From: Merzomyia westermanni
Taxonomy: Eukaryota > Arthropoda > Insecta > Diptera > Tephritidae
DNA length: 64,000 nucleotides
Assembly: GCA_949987695.1 (NCBI GenBank)
Contig: OX465292.1
Coordinates: 129,954,400-130,018,399, forward strand
Direction: 5' to 3'
This document shows, one piece after another, positions 10,848 to 20,869 of this stretch; positions within the stretch are counted from its first letter, which is position 1; every line of letters begins with the position of its first letter. The notes under the pieces are model-generated. The model was not told the DNA's origin. It saw only the letters and a program-made list of their open reading frames with translations, and searched no databases. Position numbers and translations under genes: made by a program.

Positions 10848-11904
10848 ATTCGTGTCCTGTCTGCAGCTGAACTGCAACAGCCTAACCGGCAAGGTTAGTG
10901 AAATAGTGAACCTCACGAAGCTGCAAAATATCAAGATTACTGCGAATCAGAAAGCTCGGTGGAAGATCAGATCTTCGGAGCTGTGAAGGCTATAACATCC
11001 ATAAGCTAAGTCCTCGGCCCCCTTATTTACGACAAGGGCAGCGCCGGTGAAAATGGAATTAGACGTCAAGTCGATGGCATTAAGCGTCCGACTGTGACAT
11101 ATTCCAAAATCTTAGGGGTCACGTTTGATAAAATATTCAACTACCGTGCTCCCCCGCTAGCTGGCAGCACTTGGGGAAAAATGATGAAACGATACTGTCA
11201 ACGTACAAGGCAATTGGCCAGCCGGTTCTGAGCTACGCGACGCTTTATATGGTCGCCGGGGCTATCAAACACCCACTGGAGGAGATTGCAGGCCTGTTAA
11301 AACACCGCACTCAGAACTGCCACCATCTTCACAGCGAGGCAATAATGCTCGGCGTTAAAGAGCCTAGTGAAATGTTGACCAGGCAATTCCTGATCAATTG
11401 CTTCAAACTACAGCACCCGAACAGAGAATAAGGAGTCATCTCCGTAAGCACAATTATAAGATCTGGCACCATAATTTTTCGCCGTTTGATCCAAAGGTGC
11501 ATCGACTACCTCTCAACGTCATCCAAACAGAGGCGTTAAACTCCTTTGTGGGATCTCGTCCAGTGAACGCCGTTATTCAGGCCAAGCCCCAGCGGTTGCC
11601 TTAAGGGGGCCAATGGTCATGCTGGCTAAACTTCGTCCTGGGTACTGTAACAGGTTAAACTCTTACCTATGCAGACTAAGCCCCGACATGACAATTGTCT
11701 TCCCGTCATGCGGTGTGTCCCCCATAACACTAACCATCTGTTCATCTTCTTAACTGAGCCTACTCTTCTAACAGCAATATCACTATGGTCCAACCGTGTT
11801 GAAGCCGCGAGGTTTCTGGGACTCCCGTTAGAAGAGCTCGATGACAATGTTAGGTAAAGGGAGGTGATAATTAGGCAGGCTAACTATCGCTACAACAACA
11901 ACAT
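10848..11904 (+). mobile_element. 5'-truncated jockey-type element in the R1 relic
   Basis: In plus-strand frames this encodes the jockey ORF2 C-terminus. GQPVLSYATLYMVAG lies at about 11213-11260, HLHSEAIMLGVKEPSEMLTRQFLINC at 11326-11405, and a LRPGYCNRLNSYLCRL segment with SLWSNRVEAARFLGLPLEELDDN at 11630-11855. Frameshifts split it. It ends in a short CAA-repeat tail (ACAACAACAAC, about 11892-11903). The R1 reverse transcriptase reads up to it on both sides, so it is an insertion. I could not define a target duplication. Confidence 0.75.
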
Positions 11905-12950
11905 TTGCTATTGCCTTGCTGGGTGCCCTTTCCAGGCCTGAACCGTGTTTCCTGGGCTATAGTCCTGCTGCTAGTTCTATGGCGGCAGAAATATGTGGCT
12001 TTAGTAGCCTTTCAAAAAGTTTCCCCCCTGTATCCAGCATGCATAATGGCCGGTACGCAGATAGCGAGTTTGGATATCCTTTGTCCTTGCCTATTAGTAG
12101 TAACTGCTCCCATATTTCCAGGAATAATCCGCTCCTAAGGCATGTATTATACATATCCAAAAGGGCTTCAGGTCACGTTTTTGCTATTTCTTTGATGGCT
12201 TCTTCTGGAATGGCGTCCGGCTCTGGGGCCTTGTATTTCTTCAAGCTTCATGCTACGGCTTGCAGTTCTTCTGTGGTAAATACTGCAGGTTCTTCGGTCA
12301 TGTTGACCCGATCTTTACCGACTTCTCTGATTTCACGAGTAGGGAAAAGTGCTTTGACTATGTTATTCATTACGTTTGCATCTAGATGAGGTGTAGGCAT
12401 TCTGGCAATAATCTTCTTCAGTACTATACTGTAGCCCAATTCCCATGCATTCCTTTTCCGTCTTCCTTTAATTTTTTCTTCTTGCTCTGAGTGGTGGCAG
12501 CTTTCAAAAGCTTTTTCTCTTTTTCATATGATTCATCTAGCTCCATGCACCTTAAGCGTAAGCAGTTGCGCCTTGGTCAGCGATTTATTCTGGTCAATTT
12601 CCACTCGATGGCTCTTGAGTTAAAGCCGCGTGAAATGATTACCGATCCACATATTTCCCGCGCTGTGCCCCAATATCATTTAACTTGTTTTGAAACTCTC
12701 CTATTATGTCGCTGGGTGTAAGCGGCATGTTCCTTTCTTGTAGTAACGTCTTTGCTTCCAGACGGTAGCCAAAGTGCAGCAGTTGTGGTGGAGTCTTCTA
12801 GCCAGCCGACTTATTACTGCACCATCTATGTTCCTTTCCTTTGTAAGATGCGTTAGGAGGGTCTGCGGTTTTACTTCTGTGCATGTTGCTTTCCAGTGCA
12901 ATAATTTTTTTCCGCAGCCGTTGTACACCGCGCATCTGGCCGAGCCCGGT
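11905..12950 (-). pseudogene. R1-clade non-LTR ORF2 N-terminal part (decayed endonuclease, RT start)
   Basis: On the minus strand a segment at 12704-12928 reads TLLTHLTKERNIDGAVISR, like the start of an APE-type endonuclease. The rest of the endonuclease appears largely lost, because the RT begins too soon after it. The RT N-terminal region follows at 12248-12439 (MGYSIVLKKIIARMPTPHLD ... FTTEELQAVA). Then comes 11957-12160 with KGYPNSLSAYRPLCMLDTGG (RT block with SAYRP). The frame continues to a FRPGKGT-like motif at about 11920, where the jockey-type fragment interrupts it. Confidence 0.8.
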
Positions 12951-13328
12951 ATATGATTGGTGTTCTTGAATTATGCGACGCTACACAAGCAGCACTGACG
13001 AGGCTTTGAAGGTGCATGTGGGCCAAAATGTTGGGCCAAAACATTTGAAACATCGCTTTGTTGTCTCGTGTCGTCTCATTCTACCACACACCTAGCCTAT
13101 TTTTATACGTGAGCTATTGAGTAATATGTCCGCTTTTTCTTTAGTTAGAGTCATATACGCTCGGGCCTGTTCTCTTGTGCTTGGCGCTGTGACTCTGACT
13201 TTCATCTCTTCCAAATCAATGCTGAAATTTGGCTTCAAAACGCCGATAACTTCCTCCTTTGTAGTGAGTGATTCCAGGTCGCATATCTCCACCGTGAACT
13301 TTAGTTTAAGGTAAGATATGATGTTAGA
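12951..13328 (-). pseudogene. R1-clade non-LTR ORF1 (Gag) C-terminal part
   Basis: The minus-strand frame at 13092-13320 carries FTVEICDLESLTTKEEVIGV, then MKVRVTAPSTREQARAYMTL and ADILLNSSRIKIG. This matches the conserved region ahead of the zinc knuckles in R1-type ORF1 proteins. Downstream (12951-13050) a Cys/His-rich remnant is decayed. Its N-terminal half lies at 19422-19795, beyond RTE1. The 11-bp repeat ATGATGTTAGA at 13318-13328 and 19422-19432 marks the break. Confidence 0.85.
13318..13328. repeat. RTE1 left target-site duplication
   Basis: ATGATGTTAGA, repeated exactly at 19422-19432 on the far side of RTE1. It lies within the R1 Gag reading frame, which continues across the insertion. 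Confidence 0.9.
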
Positions 13329-13660
13329 GGAGGATGGGGCTGTGTGCAGAAGTCCACGCAAGTGGGGAAAGTTTCTGATCGCCATTCACCTGGGAATGGC
13401 CAGAGAGAGCAGCTCACTACTTCCGGGCTTTGTGCCCAAGTTCTCTGGGTAACCACCGAACCACCGTTTGGTGGTGAGCTACACGTGAGAAGGCGAAAAC
13501 CTGGTAAGGCCACTTCGACATAATCGGTTTAAGGGTTTGCTGGGGGATTCAAACAGCAGCGTCTGATCACCATGTGGTGCGGCTGCAAGCGGGCGTCTGT
13601 CTTCGGTCAAGCGGCTCGTTAAACAAACGTGTAATAGAATTCAACCTCCCGTGAAACGGG

Positions 13661-14980
13661 TTGTGCGTTGGGTTTGGGACCCACCACATAAAACAGCGTT
13701 CCAATGAAATTCAACAACTAAGCCTCGGATATGAGAACCCTTTTTTAGATGACAACACCCGCAACCAAAATAAGGATTACGAGATAAGGGCATGTACCTG
13801 GAATGTCCGGTCCCTTAATTGGGAAGGTGCCGCTGCCCGGCTGGTTGAGGCCCTGAGGAAAGCAAAAGCTGACATCACCGCCATACAAGAGATGCGATGG
13901 ACGGGGCGAGGAAACACGATCAAACCACCTTGTAACATCTACTGGAGTGGGCATTAAGACAAGCGCAGATTCGGAGTGGGATTTGTGGTGGGAGAGACTC
14001 CGTCACCGAGTACTGTCGTTCACATCCGTGAACGAGCGTCTCGCTGCAATCCGCATTAAAGTACGATTTTTCACCATATCGTTTATCTACGCTCATGCAC
14101 CGACGGAAGAGAAGGACGAAGTGGAAAAGGATGCATTCTACGAGCGCCTGTAAGAAGCATACGAACGCTGCCCCCGTCATGATATCAAAGTCGTGCTTGG
14201 CGACTTTAACGCCAGGGTGGGTAAGGGGGGTGTATTCGGCCCCACTGTCGACAAGTTCAGTCTCCATGATTAGACTTCGCTAAATGGATTCAGGCTGATC
14301 GACTTCGCCGGTGCCCGAAAGATGGTCATATCCAGCACTAGGTTTGTGCACAAGAAGATCCATCAGGCTACATGGCCGTCCCCGATCGAAAAACACGCAA
14401 CCAGATCGACCACGTTGTGATAGACGGACGGCATGCTTCCAGCGTTTTAGATGTTCGCACAATACGAGGACCTAACCTCGACTCTGATCACTACCTAGGA
14501 GCAGCCAAGATTCGTACTCGCCTCTGTACGACAAAACAGGTGCAACCAAAAACGCAGGAAAAGCTGGACCACGAGAAGCTGCAATCACAACAGACCGCCA
14601 ATTATTTCGCAGATCGCCTCTCACACCTGCTCTCCGAGAGCGCAATTCAAACTAGTGGAATGCATGAGCAGTTGGATCATAGCTCAGGAGCACTCCGTAC
14701 CACAGCCGAAGAAGTAATTGGATTCCGGCGAACGCGAAGAAACAACTGGTATGCTGATGAAGAGTGCCGTTGCAACGAAAAGAAAGGACGAAGCCTACAA
14801 GGCAACGTTGACATCGAGTGCAACGAAGAGTGTGTATGGACACTACCGCGAGTTGAAGAGGGAAGCGAGGGCGCTTTTCCGGGCGAAAAAAAGAGGCAGA
14901 AAAGCGTGAAATTAAGTAGCTTGAGATGCTGGCCAGCGGGAATAATGCCGAAAAATTCTACCAAAAAATTCGGCGAATGA
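13661..14980 (+). pseudogene. RTE1 endonuclease domain, frameshifted
   Basis: APE-like endonuclease motifs appear in order but in shifting frames. ACTWNVRSLN and AIQEMRWTGRG lie at 13793-13905, the VNERLAAIRIKV region at 14027-14065, a GDFNARVG equivalent at about 14199-14222, and QIDHVVIDGRHASSVLD with LDSDHYLG at 14400-14500. Stops and indels near 13955, 14151 and 14272 disable it. The copy at 31205-32218 shows the same domain in one open frame, which helps place the breaks. Confidence 0.8.
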
Positions 14981-16143
14981 CAGAAGGTTTTAAACCCGGG
15001 GCAAACTCCTGTAAGAATGAGAACGGCGACCTGGTGGCCGATGTTCAGAGAACACTCAGAATATGGAGGAATCACTTCTCTGCCCTTTTAAATGGAAAAA
15101 CTGAGCAAGAAACCAGAGAAAATGCCGAACCCGAGCCCACAATCGAAGATGATGGAATTGACGTTCCACAACCCGACTATAATGAGGTGCGAATAGCAAT
15201 ATACCGATTGAAAAATAATAAGGCACCTGGCGATGATGGTTTGCCTGCTGAGCTATTCAAACACGGCGGCGAGGAGCTGGTAAGGCGCATGCATCAGCTT
15301 CTATGCAGAATATGGTTGGATGAATGCATGCCTGAAGATTGGAATCTAAGTGTTCTCTGCCCAATCCACAAGAAGAGCGATCCTGCAAACTGCGCCAACT
15401 ATCGCGGATTCAGCCTTTTGAATATCGCATATAAGGCCCTATCAAGCGTATTGTGCGAAAGACTGAAGCCTGATGTGAACAGACTGATTGAACCCTATCA
15501 GTGTGGCTTCAGACCTGGTAAATCTACCATCGACCAGATTTTTACAATACGCCAAATCTTGGAAAAAACCCGTGAAAAAAGAATCGACACCCATCATCTC
15601 TTTGTTGATTTTAAAGCCGCTTACGAAAAGGAGCCGCCTATATGCCGCTATGTCTGAATTTGGTTTCCCCGCAAAACTTATACGGCTATGCAAAATGACC
15701 TTGAGCAACACCGCCAGCTCGGTCAAAATTGGGAAGTACCTCTCCGAGCCGTTCGAAACTAAACGAGGTTTCAGACAGGGTGACCCCCTATCGTGCGATT
15801 TCTTTAATTTAATGCTGGAGAAAATAATACAAGCTGCAGAACTTAACCGCGCTGGAACAATATGTTATAAAAGCGTGCAACTGTTGGCATATGCTGACGA
15901 TATTGATATCATTGGCCTTAACAACCGCGCCGTAACTTCTGCTTACTCCAAATTAGAAAAAGAAGCGGAGAAAATGGGATTGGTGGTGAACGAAGGCAAA
16001 ACGAAGTACCTTCTGTCATCATGCAAAGAGTCAGCGCACTCGCGCCTTGGCAACCAAGCAGCTGTTGGCAGCAATAATTTCGTAATAGTAAAGGACTTCG
16101 TTTACCTGGGAACCAGCATTAACACCAACAATAATGTTAGCCT

Positions 16144-16156
16144 AGAAATCCGACGA
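16144..16156. repeat. SINE copy 2 left target-site duplication
   Basis: AGAAATCCGACGA, repeated at 16517-16529. The uninterrupted RTE sequence (for example at 33651-33663) has this segment only once, so the insertion event is directly visible. Confidence 0.93.
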
Positions 16157-16516
16157 TCGGGCGTCCGCCGTGGTGTGAAGGTAGTGTTGCCGGCCTACCA
16201 CACCGAAGGTCCATGGTTCGAGCCCTGGTACAGGTAACATCAAAAGTGATTTGAAAAAAGTTTTTCAAAAACGGGGTCGCCCCTCGGCAGTGGTTTGGCA
16301 AACTCTCCGAGTGTATTTCTGCCATGACAGGCTTCTCAGCAAAAATTCGTCTCCTTTGTAGATGCCGTTCGGAGTCGGCAAAAAACTGTAGGTCCCACCA
16401 ATTTGTAGGGAAAATTCAAATCGGCACACCACAAATTGGAAGAGAAGCTTGGCGCAAAAATCTCTTAGGAGGTTTATGATGATATACCTGTTGTATATCG
16501 CGCCATAGAGAGAGAG
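16157..16516 (+). mobile_element. tRNA-derived SINE, copy 2
   Basis: This 360-bp element near-identical to the minus-strand copy at 3504-3862 has a tRNA-like head: A-box-like TGGTGTGAAGG at 16171-16181 and B box GGTTCGAGCCC at 16215-16225. A unique body follows, and the end is (AG)n. It inserted within the RT coding region of RTE1 with a 13-bp target duplication. The RT does not read through it. Confidence 0.93.
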
Positions 16517-16854
16517 AGAAATCCGACGAAGAATTACTCTTGCAAACAAATGCTACTTCGGACTGAGTAGGCAATTGAAAAGTAAAATCCTCTCTCGACG
16601 AACGAAAATAACACTCTATAAGTCACTAATGGCACCCGTCCTGCTATATAGTGCAGAAGCGTGGACACTAACAACATCTGATGAGGCGGCGCTGGAAGTA
16701 TTCGAGAGAAAGGTTTTTCGAAAGATTTGTGGACCTCTACGCGTTGGCGACGGCGACTACCGAAGAAGATTTAATGATGAGCTGTACGAGCTTTACGCAG
16801 ACACCGACAAAGTTCAGCGAATTAAAACACAGCGTCTTAGCTGGCTAGGCCACG

Positions 16855-17246
16855 TGTAATATCTTTGTTTCTGATTGAATGTACGCTGATGGTTAGCGTT
16901 AAGTCAATAATCCTTCTTTATTAAAAAGCTTTCTCTTTTATACAATTTCTTACTTCACCTACGTATACATAATTACACAAATACTTACAAACTAAAAGTA
17001 TTTACTTTGTGTGCAAAGTCAGCAATAAGTTGGTAGTTCACATTGACAAACCGATACTGTCGATCAGTCATGCTGATCGATACGTGCGTTGGTCAATGTG
17101 ACGAATTGAGTAATTGGGTGACAAATGTAAGCAGATACGATATATGTTGTTGAACTCCCGTTGGGTTCAACATAATTTATTTGGGTCAATATTTGTATAT
17201 GCAAAGAATTGCATTGAAAGTGAAACGTATTCTGAGTAATGTTACA
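16855..17246 (-). mobile_element. Left LTR of a gypsy-like element (3' LTR in its own orientation)
   Basis: A 392-bp repeat starting TGTAAT and ending TTACA, nearly identical to 18794-19184. The left flank is CACG and the RTE sequence stops exactly there. Oddly, it is followed not by internal element sequence but by CATG and 22 bases of RTE flank. Confidence 0.88.
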
Positions 17247-17272
17247 CATGTAGTGCGAATGAGCGAAGATGC
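17247..17272 (+). other. Displaced 26-bp copy of RTE flank beside the LTR
   Basis: Sequence TAGTGCGAATGAGCGAAGAT, preceded by CATG and followed by GC, equals the RTE sequence that follows the right LTR at 19185-19210, apart from one base. It is a second copy of the insertion-site flank lying inside the element. Confidence 0.85.
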
Positions 17273-17504
17273 ATATCTCGGTAACCTCGTGACTGTCTTT
17301 GATTTGGTCGGATATCTTAAAGGCATCCAGAAAACGGGATAAGTTTCTGGCTGTGCCATCGAACTCTGGTGATATTGATGGTGCCTTTTTGTTTTTCATT
17401 TTTGGAAAAAACGGAAAGAAGTCTCTGTTTTTTACTTTCTTTCTATTTTTCAACAAAAATTTGTTGAAATTAATATGAAAATACTTCTCAACAGAAGTTG
17501 CCAT
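17273..17504 (-). pseudogene. Gypsy-like gag N-terminal fragment
   Basis: The minus-strand frame begins at a Met at 17504. It contains KKAPSISPEFDGTARNLSRF and LDAFKISDQIKDSHEVTE, resembling the N-terminal capsid region of gypsy-type Gag (the PEF.G....L..F pattern). It is cut at about residue 77, where the sequence switches to RTE flank and then LTR. The rest of gag and all of pol are missing. Confidence 0.65.
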
Positions 17505-18518
17505 TTCTTCTTCTATATTGCATTTGAAATTTCATTCAATTTTTCCACCAAATTTAAAAATGTTCTTCAATAAGGCGAAAATCGGCTTCTGGTTATGTTC
17601 TTGTCCTTTTACAAATAATTAGTGCTTTCTGATATTGAGTTGAATTGAAAACGAGATGAGAAATAATAATGTGTACTATGTTTCTTGTTTCATTTTAATT
17701 TATTTACATCGTGCCTAGGCGTTCGCACGCTCGAATCATGGCGACAGTTTCCGACTCTAAAGTTTCCTGATTATAGTAAACCTCAGTTGTAGCCACTCTG
17801 TCTATTCCGATGAATCTAAAGATTAGGTTCCTACAGCGTGACTTACGAGTCTCGGTTCGTGCCTCGAGTGTGCTTTCACACTCTAAGTTATCAACAGCAC
17901 CGTTGATTGCCTCGTAGTCAAGGTCGTCGGGCAATGCGCTATCCATTTTGGGGAATGGGCTTTCTTTCTTAACTATCTTTAAAGAGGATTAACTAGTTTC
18001 TTTATTTTATTATAATTTAAAGTTGCCCTGTTTTTTTTTTTTGTTTTTCATTTAAGGGGATTTTTCAGCAAAATTAAGAAAAACTATTTCGGCATTCCAA
18101 TTTACTCAATTTGTTTATTAACAATATTTCTTATTTTCTATTTTTTATTTCTTAACATGTTAATTTTTTCTTTTAATCTTAATCTATCAACCGTATTCGT
18201 TGTTATATTAATTAACCTAAAGGTTTCGGCTATTTCTTATTAAATTCTTTCTGGGTCGTAACTTCCTGCACATTATTTACCTATTCTTATATTTTATATC
18301 CTAAGCAAAGTGAATTGCTCCTAGTTTAGCGGCCGTGAGGCGTGCTCAAAATATTCTAAGTTTTTTTTTTTTAATTATATACTTAATCGCCGTCTTGCTG
18401 CCAATCATGCTGCCAGTTCCCTTGTCTTCGGCACTAACTTGCAAAATTTCATTAACTTCAATTTCAAATGACACTTCAAACGATTTTGATCATTTTTAAT
18501 AACAATCCTTTCCTTGTA
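17505..18518 (-). other. Leader of the internally deleted LTR element
   Basis: This AT-rich leader lies between the 5' LTR side and the gag start, read on the minus strand. It includes an 80-residue open frame at 17704-17946 (MDSALPDDLDYEAINGAVDN at its start), which I do not recognise. It could be an upstream ORF, a non-canonical Gag start or chance. Confidence 0.45.
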
Positions 18519-18534
18519 AGGATCGCCATGTAAT
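18519..18534. repeat. 16-bp direct repeat bordering the ZIP fragment (inner copy)
   Basis: AGGATCGCCATGTAAT occurs here and at 18784-18799, 265 bp apart. The outer copy spans the edge of the 5' LTR (TGTAAT) plus the likely primer-binding site (minus strand TGGCGATCCT). The inner copy is thus a second LTR-edge/PBS sequence on the other side of the captured piece. Confidence 0.88.
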
Positions 18535-18793
18535 GTTCTCCGCGAATGCTGCCCCTATTGCCATGCCATCGGTGAAGTTGTGCAATGCATCGCCCATTAT
18601 AATCATCCAATCAACCGCGCTCAGTGATTCATGCGGTGAGTGAACATGCCCATGCTTATGACTATGTCCTTGATGCGATGATTCGTTCTCCCGTAATATT
18701 ACAGTCGGTACTGAATCAGTGGTTATAGCACGTTCTTTGGCGTTGCCATTCGTGGTTACAATGGAAATATAGGCTAGGCTGGCAGGATCGCCA
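18529..18793 (-). pseudogene. ZIP (SLC39) zinc transporter gene fragment inside the LTR element
   Basis: The minus strand is open throughout. It encodes a His-rich loop (SSHQGHSHKHGHVHSPHES) followed by VDWMIIMGDALHNFTDGMAI and GAAFAEN. HNF.DG.AIGAAF is the ZIP transmembrane-helix signature whose His and Asp line the metal path. The His-rich loop directly before it fits the LIV-1-type ZIP layout. ZIP proteins move zinc or related metals into the cytosol. Only about 85 residues are present, with no start and no other membrane helices, so this is a captured piece and not a gene. A 16-bp direct repeat borders it on both sides. Confidence 0.8.
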
Positions 18794-19184
18794 TGTAATA
18801 TGTTGTTTTTATATTGAAGTACGCCGGTGGTTAGCGTTAAGTCAATAATCCTTCTTTATTAAAAAGCTTTCTCTTTTATACAATTTCTTACTTCACCTAC
18901 GTATACATAATTACACTAATACTTACAAACTAAAAGTATTTACATTGTGTGCAAAGTCAGCAATAAGTTGGTAGTTCACATTGACAAACCGATACTGTCG
19001 ATCAGTCATGCTGATCGATACGTGCCTTGGTCAATGTGACGAATTGAGTAATTGGGTGACAAATGTAAGCAGATACGATATATGTTGTTGAACTCCCGTT
19101 GGGTTCAACATAATTTATTTGGGTCAATATTTGTATATGCAAAGAATTGCATTGAAAGTGAAACGTATTCTGAGTAATGCTACA
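18794..19184 (-). mobile_element. Right LTR of the gypsy-like element (5' LTR in its own orientation)
   Basis: A 391-bp repeat of the 16855 LTR. It ends TACA and is followed by CACG and the resumed RTE frame. CACG on both outer sides (16851-16854, 19185-19188) is the 4-bp target duplication expected of gypsy-type integrases. Confidence 0.88.
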
Positions 19185-19188
19185 CACG

Positions 19189-19421
19189 TAGTGCGAATGA
19201 GCGAAGATGCTCCAGCCCAGAAGGTATTCTTATCGTTACCCGCCGGTGGAAGCATTGGAAGAGGGAGACCACCACTCCGATGGAAGGACCAAGTGGAGAC
19301 CGATTTACGATCCCGCGGTGCTTCCAATTGGCGCCAGGTTGCGCAACGAAGAAACGACTGGCGAGCTATGTTGGACGGTCAAAATCGCCCTGGCGGTTAG
19401 ATGACCATTTAAAGAAGAAAG
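19189..19421 (+). pseudogene. RTE1 C-terminal coding end and 3' tail
   Basis: After the LTR element the RTE frame resumes with VRMSEDAPAQKVF and GRGRPPLRWKDQVETDLRSR, ending at the stop near 19400. The tail GACCATTTAAAGAAGAA follows. The WKDQ/GRP..RW block is the usual C-terminus of these EN-RT proteins. Confidence 0.88.
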
Positions 19422-20330
19422 ATGATGTTAGATTTGTCCAGTGTGACCTTGAGTGCTTCAGAGAACGCGGGCTTTATGTCTTGTTCTCTTGCCAGCTCGA
19501 CCAATATTGCTCCGGTTCTTGTTTTTCGAACAGAGTTAACTTTAACCTCGTCGTCACCCATCTTTATGTTGTCTCGGAGGGGTTTCAGGACATCGGAATA
19601 GCTGCTTCCTTCTGTGGGCTTGTTTAGCTTTGCCTCGGTCTGCTGCTTTGTCCTGCTAGATCGCTTCTCCTTCTTTGCCATTGTTATGCTATTTTGGTTT
19701 GGGGCAGCTTTTGCAGGTTCTTCGGCAGTTTTCTGTAGAATCCCATTTTTCGTTTTCGTTTCTCGGGTTTTGAGCTTCCGCGGGGATACTTGCACGTCAT
19801 TTGGACCGGGCTAGGGGCGGTGTGGCCGCTTCTTCCGCTGTTTTGAAAGTGCATTTCTATAGTGCATTGATTTTTTCAAAATCGAGCTCGGCTCTAATCC
19901 AGTTATGACGTTAGCTTCCACCTACGTCGGTCGTTTCTTACATCTCTGAGAGTAAAGTTCCAACCTCCAGATTTATACTATTTTGCATACTTAATGCTTG
20001 CTTCATCTTTTTTATTCTAGCTTTGCATTTTCTCCAAAGTGCTTCCCCCTCTACCCTTGCTTTGCAATTTAATTCCTGCCGTGGGCAATCTTCGTCGTTT
20101 TCCGCTGCTTTTAGAGCAATGGGGGCGTCAACGTTTGCCCTCGACACCGGTGTTTCTGTTTTTGTTTGTATGAACTGTGACCCCGGTGTTCTTTTGAATT
20201 ATGTGTTTGTGGTTATTAGTTTTCCATTTTTTTCTATTGAGTCCCCGATCCAAGTCGCTATCTCCGCCCGTTGTATAGTAGCCAAACAAAGGTCCACGTG
20301 GTTATCTTTGCAAGCAGAGAGGCCACGCTA
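19422..20330 (-). pseudogene. R1-clade ORF1 (Gag) N-terminal part and 5' region, unit A
   Basis: The minus-strand frame at 19422-19795 reads GSSYSDVLKPLRDNIKMGDD and then VNSVRKTRTGAILVEL, typical of the conserved central ORF1 region of R1-type elements. A lysine-rich N-terminal stretch precedes it (19938-20147, REGION ALWRKCKARIKKMKQALSM). It joins the C-terminal part at 13092-13328 once RTE1 is removed. Compared with unit B, unit A keeps about 125 bp near 20035-20155 that B lost, and lacks a ~45-bp piece that B keeps near 41228-41272. Confidence 0.8.
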
Positions 20331-20869
20331 GGGTTGACACAAGTCCTTTTGAACCTGTACGGCCACGCTAATGGCGACGTATTATCGAACGTACTTGGAG
20401 ACCCGGCAGGGTTTCAACGGGACGGAGGCGATTATAGTTACCCTACCAGCCATTTCAGGAACGTTTCACCCTTTCGTACTAAGGTGGTAGAATACTACTT
20501 TGAACAGCTCCGTATTCACGTATTTCCATTACACCATTATTGCCTGAAGGCAAAAACACTCACACATGTATATATTCACAGCAAATTGCTAAGAATAGTA
20601 AAAGAATTCGTTATTTTCTACGAGCTACCTGAGGTAATTTTTATTAACTCAGAAAAAAATGTCATGCTTGAAAACAAAATCGCCAATCGCCTTTATAGAT
20701 GGGTTGCAGTAGCAAAAGCTATTCGCTCTTTTCCAATCTCAGTGATAAAATCAACGATTTATTCTTGTATTATTTGCGGTTTTTAATAAACCTTATACTA
20801 AAAATAGGGAGAAATCAATACTGCATAAGATGATATTTTAAATATATAATATATATTAAATATAGCGAT
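20331..20869. other. R1 5' UTR remainder and unassigned sequence; mariner empty site at 20579
   Basis: GC-richer sequence to about 20510 probably belongs to the R1 5' leader. The rest is AT-rich. A frame across 20580-20786 (RIVKEFVIFYELPEVIFINS) is open but unrecognised. The TA at 20579-20580 is the empty counterpart of the DD34D mariner insertion in unit B. Confidence 0.5.

Larger units (their letters stand above)
14926..16859 (+). pseudogene. RTE1 reverse transcriptase, frameshifted and SINE-interrupted
   Basis: RT blocks run APGDDGLPAELFKHGG, CPIHKKSDPANCANYRGFS, YQCGFRPGKSTIDQIFTIRQ and LFVDFKAAY in the frame 14926-15657. They then shift to a second frame (15488-16143) with RGFRQGDPLSCDFFN, LLAYADDIDIIG (catalytic YADD) and MGLVVNEGKTKYL. 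The frame change occurs just after the FKAAY block near 15630. The same break is present in all other RTE copies in the window. After the SINE the frame resumes at 16530 with ILSRRTKITLYKSLMAPVLL and runs to 16859, where the LTR element cuts in. Confidence 0.85.
13329..19421 (+). mobile_element. RTE-type non-LTR retrotransposon RTE1 (full-length, nested insertions)
   Basis: The element starts at the same 5' sequence (GTCCACGCAAGTGGGGAAAG near the start) as the two copies inside the BEL elements. It ends in the shared tail TAGATGACCATTTAAAGAAGAA. It encodes an APE endonuclease followed by a reverse transcriptase in one polyprotein, but frames are broken many times. A SINE (16157-16516) and an LTR element (16855-19184) have inserted into it. 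Removing them leaves roughly 3.4 kb, the same size as the other copies. The short 3' microsatellite tail and the single EN-RT reading frame fit the RTE clade. Confidence 0.85.

Noticed and set aside
11905..12389. Plus-strand ORFs of 77 and 157 residues
   Set aside because: Antisense to the R1 reverse transcriptase, whose motifs read on the minus strand.
18529..18793. A functional zinc transporter gene
   Set aside because: Only about 85 residues, no start, no other membrane helices, and LTR-element sequence directly on both sides.
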